DNA from: Ctena decussata
Taxonomy: Eukaryota; Mollusca; Bivalvia; Lucinida; Lucinidae
DNA: 64,000 nt
Direction: 5' to 3'
Assembly: GCA_963989385.1 (NCBI GenBank)
Contig: OZ022500.1
Span: forward strand, 107,549,842 to 107,613,841
Made by a program: the position numbers and the translations under genes. The notes beneath the pieces were generated by a model, which searched no databases, was not told the origin of the DNA, and saw only the letters and a list, made by a program, of their open reading frames with translations. Positions 11,471 to 23,400 of this stretch are shown here, in pieces. The first letter of the stretch is position 1. Every line of letters begins with the position of its first letter.

Positions 11471-12380
11471 CGAGGGGTGTTCGAAAAGATTTGCAAATGG
11501 CCTCATGACTTTGTTTAGGGACAAGATGGGTACAAGTGCTTTGCATTTACTAAAAGCACTGCATTTTGGCTTTAAGATGATACCAAACACTATACAAAGA
11601 CACTTTTCCTTATTGAGTTACAACTCATTTTAATAGGTCCCAGTCATACCACTGGGCTAATTTTATATATAAAATCTTTTCAGTGTTACGCATTCAAGTC
11701 GAATATCCTTCTAAATACAAAATTAATTTTTGCCATTTGCTAGTCCATCGTTTTCTACAATATCCATACAGAAGTTAGAAGCGTTGCAACTTTTATCGAT
11801 TTATTCCTTGCAAAGCAATGCGCAGTTCTAATGACGTTACTGAAATTTACGTCAACGTCATTTTTGAAAGCTTGCAGACGCTTCGTTTGTGGCATTAACT
11901 TGAATTTATTGACAGGTTTTCATTGACCCATGTAAATGCTCTTGCTAACAAGATTTTGAATGCTAATACACTTGTTTTCATTACAAAATCATCAAATTTT
12001 GGTAGAAAGTGTGAAATTGCCACAACATAAAGTACGGATAATCCGTATTTCCGGGCCAATAGGGAGCCTATATTAAAAATAATTTCCGCGATATTTACAG
12101 GACAGCATTGTCTGGACATTGTCTTTAATGAACAAAGATAAAGAAAAATCAAAGACTGCTGATATATAAATTACGGCCTACTAAAGTAAAATTTTGCAGT
12201 GTCTTTAGGGTATACCTCTTTCAAAGAAGATAAAAATGCAACCTTTTTAAAAAAATGCACCGGTTTTTCAGACTTCTCAACGCATATCATAATTTTATGT
12301 GTTTCTGCAATCAGAAGTTCTGTCTGTTTGGTGGTTATCGAGAAATTACGTCATTTGCAAAACTTTTCGAACACCCCTCG
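11471..12380. mobile_element. Mariner-type non-autonomous element inserted in the transposase
   Basis: Near-perfect ~30-bp inverted ends (CGAGGGGTGTTCGAAAAG... and ...CTTTTCGAACACCCCTCG) are flanked by TA at 11469-11470 and 12381-12382. The 910-bp interior has no transposase ORF. Internal segments, such as TGATACCAAACACTATACAA and CAGTCATACCACTGGG, recur in the related element at 35380-36160. Ends, TA target and length fit Tc1/mariner-derived elements. Excision with one TA would leave the surrounding transposase frame continuous. Confidence 0.85.
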
Positions 12381-13359
12381 TATTAAGCTCTGTTTGGCCC
12401 ACTTTTCCTCATTTCCAATATCTTCCTCCATATTCAAATTAGAAGAGCAGTTGCCAGGATGAGTACCAGCCTTTGTGCTCAGTTTATGCTTCCTGATGTT
12501 AGAGCAGAGCTTGTTCATAACAACAGCACTTATAATTTGATGTTTATATGTGGTATTTTCAGCCACTGTGTACGCACACTGAGTCACAGGCCGGAAAGGT
12601 GTTTTGCCAACGCCGGAGTACAGAGCATTATTATAAACGCAGTCCGCTTGAACATTTATGACGTTTGGTTTCTCTCCTCGTAAAGTGTTTACTTCTTTCA
12701 AGAGTAGCCTCTGGTGTGCTAAATCTTCTGTACTTGTTTCTTCTATCTTGATAGCTACCTTGTTTGCTGTTTGCTGCATGCCTGTGGTGGAAGGACTTGG
12801 AATGTTACAGCTTAAGCACAACTTTTGAAAGCTAGCTGTACTGATAGGAGTATGAGAAAGTCCTATCTGCAAGCCTATGTTGATTTTAGCTGACTATCTC
12901 CCTCTTTCATTTCTCTCTTCCTCCTCATATAGATTGAAAAGGACAGATGCATATGAACATTCACTGCAGACTGCTTTCTCTCTCCATGCCCAGCCCCACT
13001 GCTGCTCTGCCTGAAGGTCCCAAGAAAGGAAGCCGTTACAAAAAGGATGTTGAAGCTGATGTTCTCGGAACACTGTGTTCCACATTAATGCATTCTTTTC
13101 AATGTTAACTACCCTGTTGGTGCACTTTTCATACCTGAAAGAAAAGAACCAACCTTTCTGCTAAATTCTGAATTTACTAAGTTCGGTGTGTTCTCTCAGA
13201 ACAAAGTTACATTGTTTCTACAAACTGATTATTTTTTTCCATACCATACCTCACCTACTGCAAGCACAGTTGGTCCTTGCCATATTATCATCCACATTAG
13301 TAGTTATTTGATAATTAATCTAGGATTTCTTTTCTTTTTTTCTTATGTATCCTCGAAAA

Positions 13360-13570
13360 ACATATGTTGTGGCTCCTCATTAGAGCTGCCTCACTGAAGA
13401 TTCATTAGAACTGCCTCAGTGAGCAGGTTCTAATGAAGTACACAGCTTATGTTCAAATGTATGTTGTGCTGGCATTAGAACCTACTCAATGAGGCAGTTC
13501 TAATGATGTTATGGCCTCTCATTAGAGCTCTCTCACTTGGTTAGTTCTGATAAGGCCACAACATATGTTT
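13360..13570. repeat. CATTAGARCTGYCTCAGTGAG repeat cluster in the transposase intron
   Basis: Variants of TCATTAGAACTGCCTCAGTG and their reverse complements (GAGGCAGTTCTAATGA) occur about six times in 200 bp, making several alternative hairpins. A related single copy with TCGGTGAGACAGTTCTAATA and GCAACATATG lies at 28170-28245. The ends share ACATATGTTGTGGC / GGCCACAACATATGT. Probably a foldback MITE family. Confidence 0.65.
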
Positions 13571-14977
13571 TCAGTATTGATGAGTAAATTAGGCCACCAA
13601 AATAAGCTCTATTCTGTGCACAATCTGGTTCAAGTCAAATCATTCTTTTTAAAAGATTAAGCACACAAATTCTTTATCATGAGATATTGCTGCAAGCTTT
13701 TAACTCCTGTTTTATCATCATAAATGACTGATTAGCTAATTTTCAACTAACAAAATAGCTTGAGTATCACGTAAACTGGTTTTTAAAATTGATTTGAGTC
13801 ATTTCAGTTGACAACTGATATGACCTGCTTTCAAAATCATAAACTTGACTAAAATGGTAAAAATACAATGTACAGGTACAATTTTCTGTCCCTTATTTAC
13901 CATTATCTTATTGTAAGTAGTAGTTTTAGTATTATTATTATCCTTTTTATTATTTGTTTCAGACATAGGAAAAGTAACTTACTGCAAGAACTGTTCAGTG
14001 TCTGCACAATGTTGTATTTAAGATCTGACAGGGCTCTTGGGCCTCAAAAGCCGTGCTGAATTTGGTCCCCCAAGACTGTTGTGGCTCACATTTTTGGTCA
14101 CCAGATCAAACATATGTTTTGAAAGCCTTACACTTTTGGATATGGCAGCATCAGTGTGTGCTGGTGAGTAGCTTTCATCTAACTTAACTCCTTTATTATG
14201 TGGAATATTCCCTTTCTTGAACCTGTACGAATGCAATTTCTTATGTGTGCGCCCCATTCTCACTCAGCATCAGAATATTCAAGACATAACGTTGTTACCA
14301 AGGTACCATGACGTCACTGACATCACAGATAGATAAAGGGAGATGATAAGAAGTGACTAATCCAGAAATGAAGTAGTTTGGATGAGTAGATTTGTATTTA
14401 AGGCAGAACAAATGCAGAAAAAAAATTGCGACCAGAAATTGTTCCAAGCGGGATGGGGGGAGGGTTGCAAAATTTAGTTTTTTTTGCCATGCACGCCATG
14501 ATATGCACTTAGACTTGCAGGATACTTATACTAGGAGTAATAGTTTATCAGATATTAGTAACTATCAGTTGGCTACTTGCATGACAAAAACTCTGTTCTT
14601 TTGTAGGCAAAATTTAAGAAAGTTTGTGTATTTTGATAGTGGCCACTTATAAACAGATACACAGCTATAATGCTTGGACCAAAGTATGACTGATATATTA
14701 TACTTTTTACATAAGGGATTAAAGAAACAAAACACAGATTGCTGAATAGTTCAAAGACATATTTCTTTTTGTAACAAGACAAATAGTATGAGCAGGATTT
14801 TTCATAATATACATGTCAAATGGTTTGGCTACTAAGTGCTGCCACATACTTGACTGCAAAAATTTCCTTAACAACTGATAGAAATGTTATCCCTGGTATA
14901 CATAAATAATGGCAGTAAGTCTACCTTACATAATATTACATGAGAAGGCAAAAAGCCTTATTTTGATGGAAGGTATA

Positions 14978-15437
14978 GGTTGCACTACAGTAAAAAAATG
15001 CTCATTATGCAAGCCCCGCCTCTTTGGGGGAGAGCTTTCAGGCGTATAATGAATATTTGCTGGCCCCTGATTGGTTTTATTATGAAAGTTGAATATTTTT
15101 CTGAATGTCATGCTTATTTATTATTATAAAAAATGGAGCTTATTTACAAAGCTGTTTTGCTACATTTTTGTTGGGGTTGAAAAATACACAGGGGTGGCAG
15201 TGAAAGTTTCGAGATTTATTCACTGCAAACTACATCCTGTCAGCACTAAAAATAGAATGGGTCAAAAATATGCCGCACAACCCCCAACTTTTTTAGCTAT
15301 TACTGGTAGGTAAAGGTGTTGTCTATTCAATTCCATGCCTCAATTTGGAAAGTTTAGACCAGGAGAAAATTGGCAGTGCATTGACTTTGACCCATTTTGC
15401 ACTGTGAGCTATGGGATATTTTTAGTGTAGTGCCACC
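14978..15437 (+). repeat. Right terminal direct repeat (460 bp)
   Basis: A near-identical copy of 9476-9936, with the same inverted ends GGTTGCACTACA and TGTAGTGCCACC. The high identity implies recent insertion or ongoing homogenisation of the two copies. It is immediately followed by TTCA and by the resumed right end of the host element. Confidence 0.8.
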
Positions 15438-15465
15438 TTCAGGGCCTCATGGCCCTCTTGTTTAG

Positions 15466-15821
15466 TTTTGAAGCATTTTTAGTTACTTTTATGTTTTAGT
15501 TTGCTTCAGTAAATAGATTTTTTTCCAGATTCAAACCATAATTGGGGAAGTTTCAAAATGGCCCACGCTTAGATTTTCCTCATACATTGTATTTTGACCT
15601 GGGGTAAATCAAATAATAAAACGGGTTTATCAATTTATTTCAAGAATTGCAGTGCTCAGGGTCGCACCCTGCAGAACCCCTTATCAGACATGATGGGAAG
15701 GGCTAAGTTAGAAACTATCAAATAAAGAGTATAATTTGAATGTATTCGTTGCGTGCTGGTGTGAACTGTTCACTCAGACCATTGACTATTTTCTTCCTAG
15801 GTAAAATGCTTTTTTCTAATT
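15466..15821. other. Gene-free stretch
   Basis: No gene or repeat shared with the rest of the window was recognised between the host element and the long-inverted-repeat element. Confidence 0.45.
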
Positions 15822-17225
15822 TAAAGAGTAGCTACACTTCAGGAACTGACTGAATCAGATCCCAAACCCTATCCACAACACCAAAGGGAAAGATTAATAA
15901 AGACATCCCAACAAACAATGAATTACAAGTGATAAGCCGAGTCAGCAGCTCTTTCCCAAATAGGTGGCAGCTCAGCTATCTTTACCAAACTAAATAATTT
16001 AGACCAACAGAAGGGTTACAACAGACTAAGCAAATTATACGAAAAACATTTAGCAACTACTTTTACCTATTTTCAATTTTTATCACAGAAGGGTTGAAAT
16101 GATAACACAATAAACCAAACAGCACCGAACATAAAACAAATGCAACTGCAACGAAAGTACCGCCTTGGGACGGTCATTAATAACATCAAAAATTTAAGCG
16201 CTGTAGTTCTGATATAGATGAATGATAAAATATCTTAACTGTAAATGGCATATCCATATTTAGTCTTTATGTGCAGATAAATAAATTGAAGACATTTGAT
16301 TGATGCTGGTCACTGTGGTTCTTACCCATGTAACAATACACCTGTGCAAGTTCGGGGTCAAATCGATTAATTTGTTCAGGCGATAAGGTGCATACAAGCC
16401 ATTTTCGAACATCCTAAGATCGTGGTCTAATCAGGTCTTTTCCAATTTCCAAAAATGTATCAATGTAAATGTGGTCGAAATCGATTCACCGATTCAGGAG
16501 ACAGAAGGCAGACCAGAGGTTACGCCGACCTGGACGCAGAAACCAAAAAGATTCGCACGAAAAACAATGCCCGCGGGGAGTGGGTTGGGGGCATAACTTT
16601 ACAGAAACGATCAAAGTGACAGAAGTTTACTGTTATAATCAGAATCCCCCTTCTCGCCCGATGGTCCCCTTACCCTGCCTTCCCTCGTAAGACCGCCAGT
16701 GAACAAAGAGTTCTAGCCAAAGCCATCTTATATAGTCATATTCGCGTCGGGGCAGCTAATAGCGAGAATCTGATGGTATGTCATGTTCATTACAAAGAAA
16801 TACAACTGACATTGAGGATACTTATATATAAATACGCTAGCAGTCTGTAAATGAACTTATAAATGCATTTGTTTTATGTGCGGTGCTGTTTAATTTATTG
16901 TGTTTTCATTTTAACCCTTCTATAATAAAAATTGAAAATAGGTAAAATAGTTGTTAAATGTTTTTCGTATAATTTGCTTAGTCTGTTGTAACTCTTCTGT
17001 GGTCTAAATTATTAGTATGTTGTAACTCTTCTATGGTCTAAATTATTTACCGGTAGTTTAGTAAAGATAGCTGAGTTGCCACCTAATTTGAGAAAGAGCT
17101 GCTGACTCGGCTTATCACTTGTAATTTATTGTTTGTTGGGATGTCTTTGTCGGTCTTTCCCTTTGCTGTTGGGGATAGGGTTTGGGATCTGATACAGTCA
17201 GTTCCTGAAGTGTAGTTACTCTTTA
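15822..17225. mobile_element. Element with ~330-360-bp terminal inverted repeats
   Basis: The left arm (about 15822-16179, starting TAAAGAGTAGCTACACTTCA) is the inverse of the right arm (about 16862-17225, ending GAAGTGTAGTTACTCTTTA). They flank ~690 bp with no convincing ORF. One solo arm lies at 475-826. No target-site duplication could be seen, so the exact ends and class are open. The right end lies about 90 bp beyond the stop codon of the astacin gene, just past its poly(A) signal. Confidence 0.7.
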
Positions 17226-17315
17226 CATTCACATAAAATGGCCTTGAAACATCTGAAAATAACTACTGTGGTACATTTAATGCATAAAACTCGGAAGTCA
17301 ACATAATACATGTGT

Positions 17316-17321
17316 TTTATT
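17316..17321 (-). terminator. Poly(A) signal of the astacin-MAM gene
   Basis: AATAAA on the minus strand starts 8 bases after the TAA stop. A second weaker signal (ATTAAA, minus strand) is at 17276-17281. The closeness of the first suggests a very short 3' UTR unless the second is used. Confidence 0.55.
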
Positions 17322-17328
17322 TTTTAAA

Positions 17329-17412
17329 TTAGCAATTACCGGAACGTACATTGATATCATCAATAGCCATGTCGCTAAGTTGACCTTTGCCAGTACGGCC
17401 CTCAAACTCAAA
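17329..17412 (-). CDS. Astacin-MAM exon 11 (end of MAM, stop)
   Basis: After acceptor TTTCAG the exon reads [20 protein letters not shown] and ends SGNC-TAA (residues 418-444). The GDIAIDDI-like block and final Cys are hallmarks of the MAM C-terminus. It enters in phase 0, matching exon 10. Confidence 0.92.
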   Translation of the reverse strand, partial: FEFEGRTGKGQLSDMAIDDINVRSGNC

Positions 17413-20400
17413 CTGAAATAAGAAGAAAGCAAAAATTATTGTTTCGATATTTATGCCCCCAACTTCGAAGAAGTTTAGGGGCATATTGGTTTGGGCCTAA
17501 CCGTCTGTCCGTCCGTACGTAACCCATCATTTACTCAAGAACCGTAACTGCTGGGGTCTTGATATTTCATAGGTAGGTAGACTATAAAAACCCAGAGGAC
17601 ACGTATTTTTCTTGTCCATCAGCCTTCAACTTGTAGTGTAATGCCCCTATTTCAAAAAGCCCATAATGCTGGGGTACCGTTTTAGCTCGGATGCTAATAT
17701 TTGGCGTACTGCTAGGGGCTATGGTGTAGATCACCTGATTAACTTTTGGGCAAATTACGTGAAAAATGACTGAATAATGCCCCTTTGTTGAATTTAGCAT
17801 GTTTCCAACTTTTGAACCGTTTGACCTAGAATCCTTAATTTTGGTATACTATTAGTATTTGATGTGCCGGCCATTCTGATGTTAGTTGTGTTATGATGCA
17901 TTCATTATTGACAGAGTTATTCCCATTTTCTCATCTGTTTAAAACATAATTATTGGTGGTCTGTTTCTCATGAACAATAACTGCTGGGGCCTTGATATTT
18001 ATAAAAAGGATAGACTTTAAAAATGAGCAGACTCGTTTTTTTTTCTTTTCCGTCTGCCATGTACTTACAGAATTATGCCCTTTTTTGAAAAAATTCATGA
18101 AAGATTGTTCCCAGAATCCCGCAACTATCGTTTAAGCTAGGATGCTCATAATTGGCATACTGCTTGGGGCTAAGGTGTAAATTACCTGATTAACTTTTGG
18201 GCAAATTCCACGAAGGCTGCGAAATAGGAGGGATGGGCCCCACCTTTTATACAATGTGCCTATGATACAGTGGGCTTCTAACTCCCACTGCCACTACGGC
18301 CACTAGGCTATGGGAAACATGCACCTTTACCTCCCTGGACAACTAAACCTGTCCACAAAGGGGTCTTCACTTAAAAGTGATTTATAGCGCGCCATTGCGA
18401 ATGCAAAGCAGAGCTAATATTATACCCCGGCGTCGTAGTGCGAGTATGCATTAGCGTCCGTGATCAGGTTAACCAATGTTAACAATTGCGTTTCCCTCAA
18501 TGTTTAACTCTGTATCTTACAAATTACAGCAGCTATAATTATCATACTTGGTAAATATATACATCCATATAACTGCAACAGCTGCATTACGCAATTGTTT
18601 GTCCTTGACCTATATGTTACGGTGACTGACTTTGGTGCTTACACCGTTTTAAGACATTTTTTTTTATTTTTGATGATACTGAATGTCAAGAATTGATATT
18701 CGGTCAAATATTATATCCCTTATAATTGCAAAGCATCAATATTGACTCCTGTGCCCTTGACCTTTATTCATGGTCCTGTGATTTGCCTTATAATTGCAAC
18801 ACAGATTCATGGATTAACTTAATACCTGGCACAGTCGATCAGTCTGACTTTAAAAATCACCTCACATTATTCAAAGATCCCTGTGACCTACATTTCATGG
18901 TTCAGTGATTTGCACTTATATTTTGACCACTATTTAATAAATTTTTATCAAACATGGGATAATGGCCCAGTGTTACTTCGCAAATGACTTCATGCTATTT
19001 GTTGGTCACTGTGTCCTATATTTCATGGTTCAGTGAATTTGCCCTGTATCTGCAACACTATTTAATAGATTAACATCGTACTAGGTAACAGCGATTAGTC
19101 TGACACTTTGAAGGACCTGATAGAATATGAGTTCACTCTGACATACATATCAGTGATTTCGCTTCGTATTTTGAGGACTTTTTAGTAGGTACTCATCATT
19201 TACCCGGGATAATGGTCCAGTTTGACACTGCAGTCTGCAGATGACTTTGTAACTTTGGGAATCAGTCACCCATGAGGCGCGCTTTGTTGTCTTCTGGCAG
19301 CTTTTATTCGCTCCTAGGGTAGCAAGTTCTTTCCAATGAGAATTGATTACTATTCAGATTGAAGAAAAAATGAAAATGGGAGTTACTTCCCCTGAATAAG
19401 GTTCCATAAAATTATTAATCAAATGCGATGGTAAAAAGAAAAAAAAAAAAAACAAGCTAGCAGTGGACCGTCAGTGACTGCTGACTACCTGCAATCAAAC
19501 CTCACTTCTAAGAGTTAATTAAAACAGGGCAGTCGCTGCTTGCATTGCCATGGCCAACTGTTAGTGGTGCTTGCTTGCAGTGAGTGTTTGTCGTTGCTAC
19601 ATTAACAAAAGCCAGGGAAAATGGAAATCGTCGCCAGACCATGTACAGAGAGTAAGATTAATAACTCTTATTCCATATTGATGGATTTATGTCCCTTTGA
19701 AGCTGTAAGTATGGACGTATCCGCTGTATTGCTTTGAAACCACTGAAAATAATTTTGACACTTTGAACAGATGTAAAGCATCATCAAACGATATGTGCAG
19801 ATAAGAACAGTCTCTTTTTCATGAAACTGTGACCATTTGTAATTTTAAGTATGGAGTATTTATTTCCTCCATACATCCGAAACCACTGAAGTATTTTCTT
19901 GAAACTTACCCTATATGAATTACTTCACAAAAGACTTCAATAGCGCTATATACCTACCTTAATATTTGCTGACGCGTGTATATGAACATTCAGTCTTTGA
20001 TGATACCACTGATCACCATGGTTACCAGACCAGGTTTTCAAATGGAATATATGAGTGCCACTGAGTATGTTGAGAGAAAGCGACCCCATATCAGAGCCAT
20101 ACATGTGGTAGTAGAAGTCGATACAATAATCTCCTGCTGGGTATTCCTTGGAATCTAGTCTGGCGGTCTGATTCACATGGCCTGTGGCTTCGAGGTAAAG
20201 ATATTTTCCTGAAATAAAAAGAACAGGGAGCTATTAAACCTATTAATGCCTAGTGTCCCACAAAAAGGACATAAGCAGACAGTGCAGACTCAGATCAGAC
20301 GCCGCGTTGATTAAGAAATAGATCAGCTCTAGCAGTGAATTGTTGAGTAATAATTCACTGTTTGGAGGTCAGTTGTAAAGTTGATCATATCACGAGCGCG

Positions 20401-23400
20401 GAGCGCGGAGCGCGAGTGATATATCTACTTACAACTGACCGACAAACAGTGAATTATTACTCAACAATTCAATGCTGGAGCTGAACTATTTCGATTCTAA
20501 CACTCAAAAACGCTGAAAAAGTATTCTTTTCATTCAAACTCTCCCAACCTTCCTGCCAACGCGTTCATGCTCCCGCCAATATTCTTAACTGTATCTAAGG
20601 CAGACGTACGTTTTTATGGCGATTTTAGAAAGAAAAAGAGACGTTACACCGTCTAACGTCTCAAAACGTCACAAAATTACGTCAGTAGTTGCAGTGACGT
20701 CAGCAATTAGACTCGCGCACTCCGTAACAGTGAATCGTTGCAGAATAAAACACGGTAACTTTCCATTGCTTCTTTAGGCTCACTGTGTTAGAATCAGAGA
20801 CAACATTGTTTGTATGAGACAAATGGGTATTCCTCTTGCAAATGAAATAAAAATAAACTATAGCGGATACCCCTTTATTGATGAAAAGACTCGCCCAATG
20901 TATACTCAACACCAAAAGAAACGCATATTTTAGTGTCTCGTTTTTCCTCATTAAATATAATGATATTTTAATTTTAACTTAGTCCTTGGGCTTGCCAATA
21001 CGTGGCCATAAGTTTTATAGCATTTTCTTGTCACAGTGCAATTCTTCGAAATAATATGAAGATTTTTGTCAAAAAGGCCAAAATCACAAAATTCTGGCTC
21101 ATAGTGTCAGAAATTAAATTACCAGTACGATTTTGCTGCACGTGAGCTCAGCATGATGTATTCAACTGGAAAACGGTATAAAACTTATAAAAAAATTGAC
21201 TCTTACAGTTAAATCGCACATGCAAATATCTGCATTTTCCAAAGTTTTTTGAAAATTATCTGAATCATCGAATGTTTGGAAAAATCTGGTGACTTCAAAA
21301 TGAGTAAGACCCGTTTCAAACAAATTTTGATTTGAAATGAGCACGTTTTTGGCTCACTTCCGGTTTGACTTAGGAAATTTAGAAGCCCATAAAAATGTTT
21401 TCTCGGAAGAAATCTTGTCTCCAGATTCGTTAACAGTAGAGTGCCCTTCATGATAAAGGTTCAGTATTATTTTCATTTAGTTTTGCCCTGTTATTTCAAG
21501 GATCCAGCGCCCAAAATTTCAATCTGTGGTTGCATTATTGGACGTACAGAGTTACTACACTTTGTAAGCATACTCCGTTTGATTGTCACCTCTTACCCTT
21601 TAGGTTAATCTGTATGCAGTCCAGCTCCAGTTCGGCTTGCTGAGAAGCCACAAAATTTTCTTCTGTTATCGCAAAAAATAAAATGCTTACTTTACGGGCT
21701 TTGCATAAAGGGACATAACTGTGTCTCGAGTAACCAATGCTGAAAATTCTTGATGATGTTTCTGAGACATTGTAACAGGGCATAAGATTTGGAGCCAGGT
21801 ACAACTCAGCTTCAGACAATGAGTTAATTGATCAGTTTTTGTGAATTTTGAGATTGATCCCGTGATTGTTTACGCTTTCGATACCATGAATAAACAAACA
21901 AAATTTCAATAGTTTTGCGACGAAGTGTACTCCACGCATTTGTAATATCTTCCCCGTTTTGCCAGTTTCAGCAGATTTTTATTTTGACACAAAAACACCG
22001 AAAAGAAAATATGCTTTATTTTTGCTTTCGAGTATAGCTATGTATAAAAGGTAAAAAGTGTCCGCTAGGCACACATGGGTTTATGCCATCGTCGGAATTT
22101 TCATAAAGCGTAAATGATCCGTAACTTCCAACCGTATAATGCATGGTTTATGAGAAAACCGAAAGAGTGACCGCAGACATATGCTTAATATTCCTGTTTT
22201 GTTCTACAAAAGCCATTACCAAGTTCATCGCGATATTTTGAAGAGAAACAACTACATTTACCTTTGTTTGACCCAGTATGGTCATTGTGTGGGCCAGTGT
22301 TGTGACTTGGAGTACCATGGCCATGTCTCCTCCAATTAAAGTTGTCGTTATGAGACTGTTTCCATGTACATAAATTGTGTTGGAAATTGCAGAAATCACC
22401 CTTAGGAGGAGTCCCAGTCACCGGTGCAGCGGTAGCGGCGGTCGCATGGCCAGGTGATGACGTAGACGAACCTCTAGGGATACATCCATACAGAATTTGG
22501 ATTTCCTTGATATCAATGTCACTAAAGCAAAATTAAAACAGCAAAGGTGAGCCAATTTTTTTTTCAATATACTGGTTTCACTATAAAAATCATTAAAACA
22601 TGTACTTACAACATGTATATGCTCAAATTTAGCTTGCATGCACCTTGTGGCGACAAAATGATGCTGTCAACTTTATATGTAATCAATATGCAGTGTAAAA
22701 TGTTTATACCCAGCTGCCATGCATCGCTCGTTATTTACCCTTCCGTTGTTGTTCCTTATATGGACTTACTTGGACAAGCGGTCTTCATCAGTAGTCAAGG
22801 AGGTGCTGTGGGCGATTTGACTGGACGCCATCACGTTCGACTGACGTCCAGCTATGGTTATGGCCAGGACAAAACGAGGGTGCAAACTTTTATTTTATGA
22901 ATAAGTTTGCTTCTTCTTTTTGTATTTATCAGTTTAAATTTGAAGCATAAATGGCTAACCATAAAGTGTAAACATTAGAATTGAAGTTGTACTGTTCGAA
23001 GTTCATCGGGTGGTGAAGCTAGAGCTGGGTTCGAGGTAATAAAACTTGAGAATAATCTCAAACTCAAAATAAAGCACACTAATTGGCTGCTTCCGAGCAA
23101 ATTTGAGTTTGAGAATGTACTCAAGTTTTATAACCTCGGGGCCTGGTTGCTTTGTGAAGCGAGAAGCTTGTGGTCGTCGCTGAAATTCTTCCTGAAGTGC
23201 TTAACGACGAACACTGGCTTCATCACCCGGAAACTTTCAGTTCTTGAAACAACGTCATGACAACTTTGCCGGAACACCATGATGCAATCTGGCATGGAAT
23301 ATTATTTTACAAACCTTAGCCGAACTCGCTGTCCGATAGTAACACCACGTTGTTTAGGCTCAATGGTCATCTTATTTCTATCCTTTGCAAAGGCATACGC

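Larger units (their letters stand above)
10481..14257 (-). pseudogene. Mutator-like DDE transposase, disrupted
   Basis: The minus-strand gene begins MGRTHKKLHSYRFKKGNIPH at 14257. Exon 1 probably ends at 13983 (GCA|GTAAGT), although its main frame stops at 14018. Exon 2 starts at 13134 after TTTCAG. It carries a Cys motif (CSECSY), then INVQADCVYNNALYSG with the likely first catalytic Asp, EITTDPDSSAY and LDTRHVSENHRKF with the second acidic site, and NRAIRTTVAKNITYRRNYVS followed by AIHNVNHG. These match the general pattern of the Mutator-like transposase domain family; exact family is inference. Three lesions are visible: an in-frame TAG at 12894-12896, a mariner insertion at 11471-12380, and a frameshift at the T10 run at 11246-11255. 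The C-terminus is Cys/His-rich. Confidence 0.65.
9476..15437. mobile_element. Composite element: direct-repeat-bounded, nuclease plus Mutator-like transposase
   Basis: Two ~460-bp direct repeats (9476-9936 and 14978-15437) bound about 5 kb of unique sequence. TTCA precedes the left copy (9472-9475) and follows the right copy (15438-15441). The inner flanks (TAAA after the left copy, TATA before the right copy) do not match these, so the unit appears to have inserted as a whole. Inside are a plus-strand His-Me nuclease ORF (9979-10431) and an opposing, broken transposase gene (14257-10481). No reverse transcriptase, primer-binding site or polypurine tract was found, so this is not a standard LTR retrotransposon despite its layout. 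14258-14977 holds no recognisable gene. Confidence 0.7.
7223..15465 (+). mobile_element. AGCTCACCTGAGC-type element, split by a 6-kb insertion
   Basis: The left end reads TTTTTAGCTCACCTGAGCC followed by TATAGGATGG and GTCCGTCCGTCC. The body is degenerate ~420-bp tandem repeats. The right end, AGGTGAGCGATTCAGG...CATGGCCCTCTTGTTT, is cut at 9475 and resumes at 15438. Removing 9476-15437 and one TTCA copy restores a continuous right end. The same architecture (AGCTCACCTGAGC start, GTCCG repeats, tandem core, GGTGAGC near the end) recurs at 36497-38774 and, more diverged, at 56968-58799. No ORF is credible, so it is non-autonomous. Confidence 0.75.

Noticed and set aside
9476..15437. LTR retrotransposon
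   Set aside because: No gag, reverse transcriptase or integrase ORF, no primer-binding site after the left repeat, and termini are GG/CC rather than TG/CA.
22547..22900. 117-codon plus-strand ORF
   Set aside because: It lies opposite intron 8, just upstream of astacin exon 9, on the other strand and shows no family resemblance.
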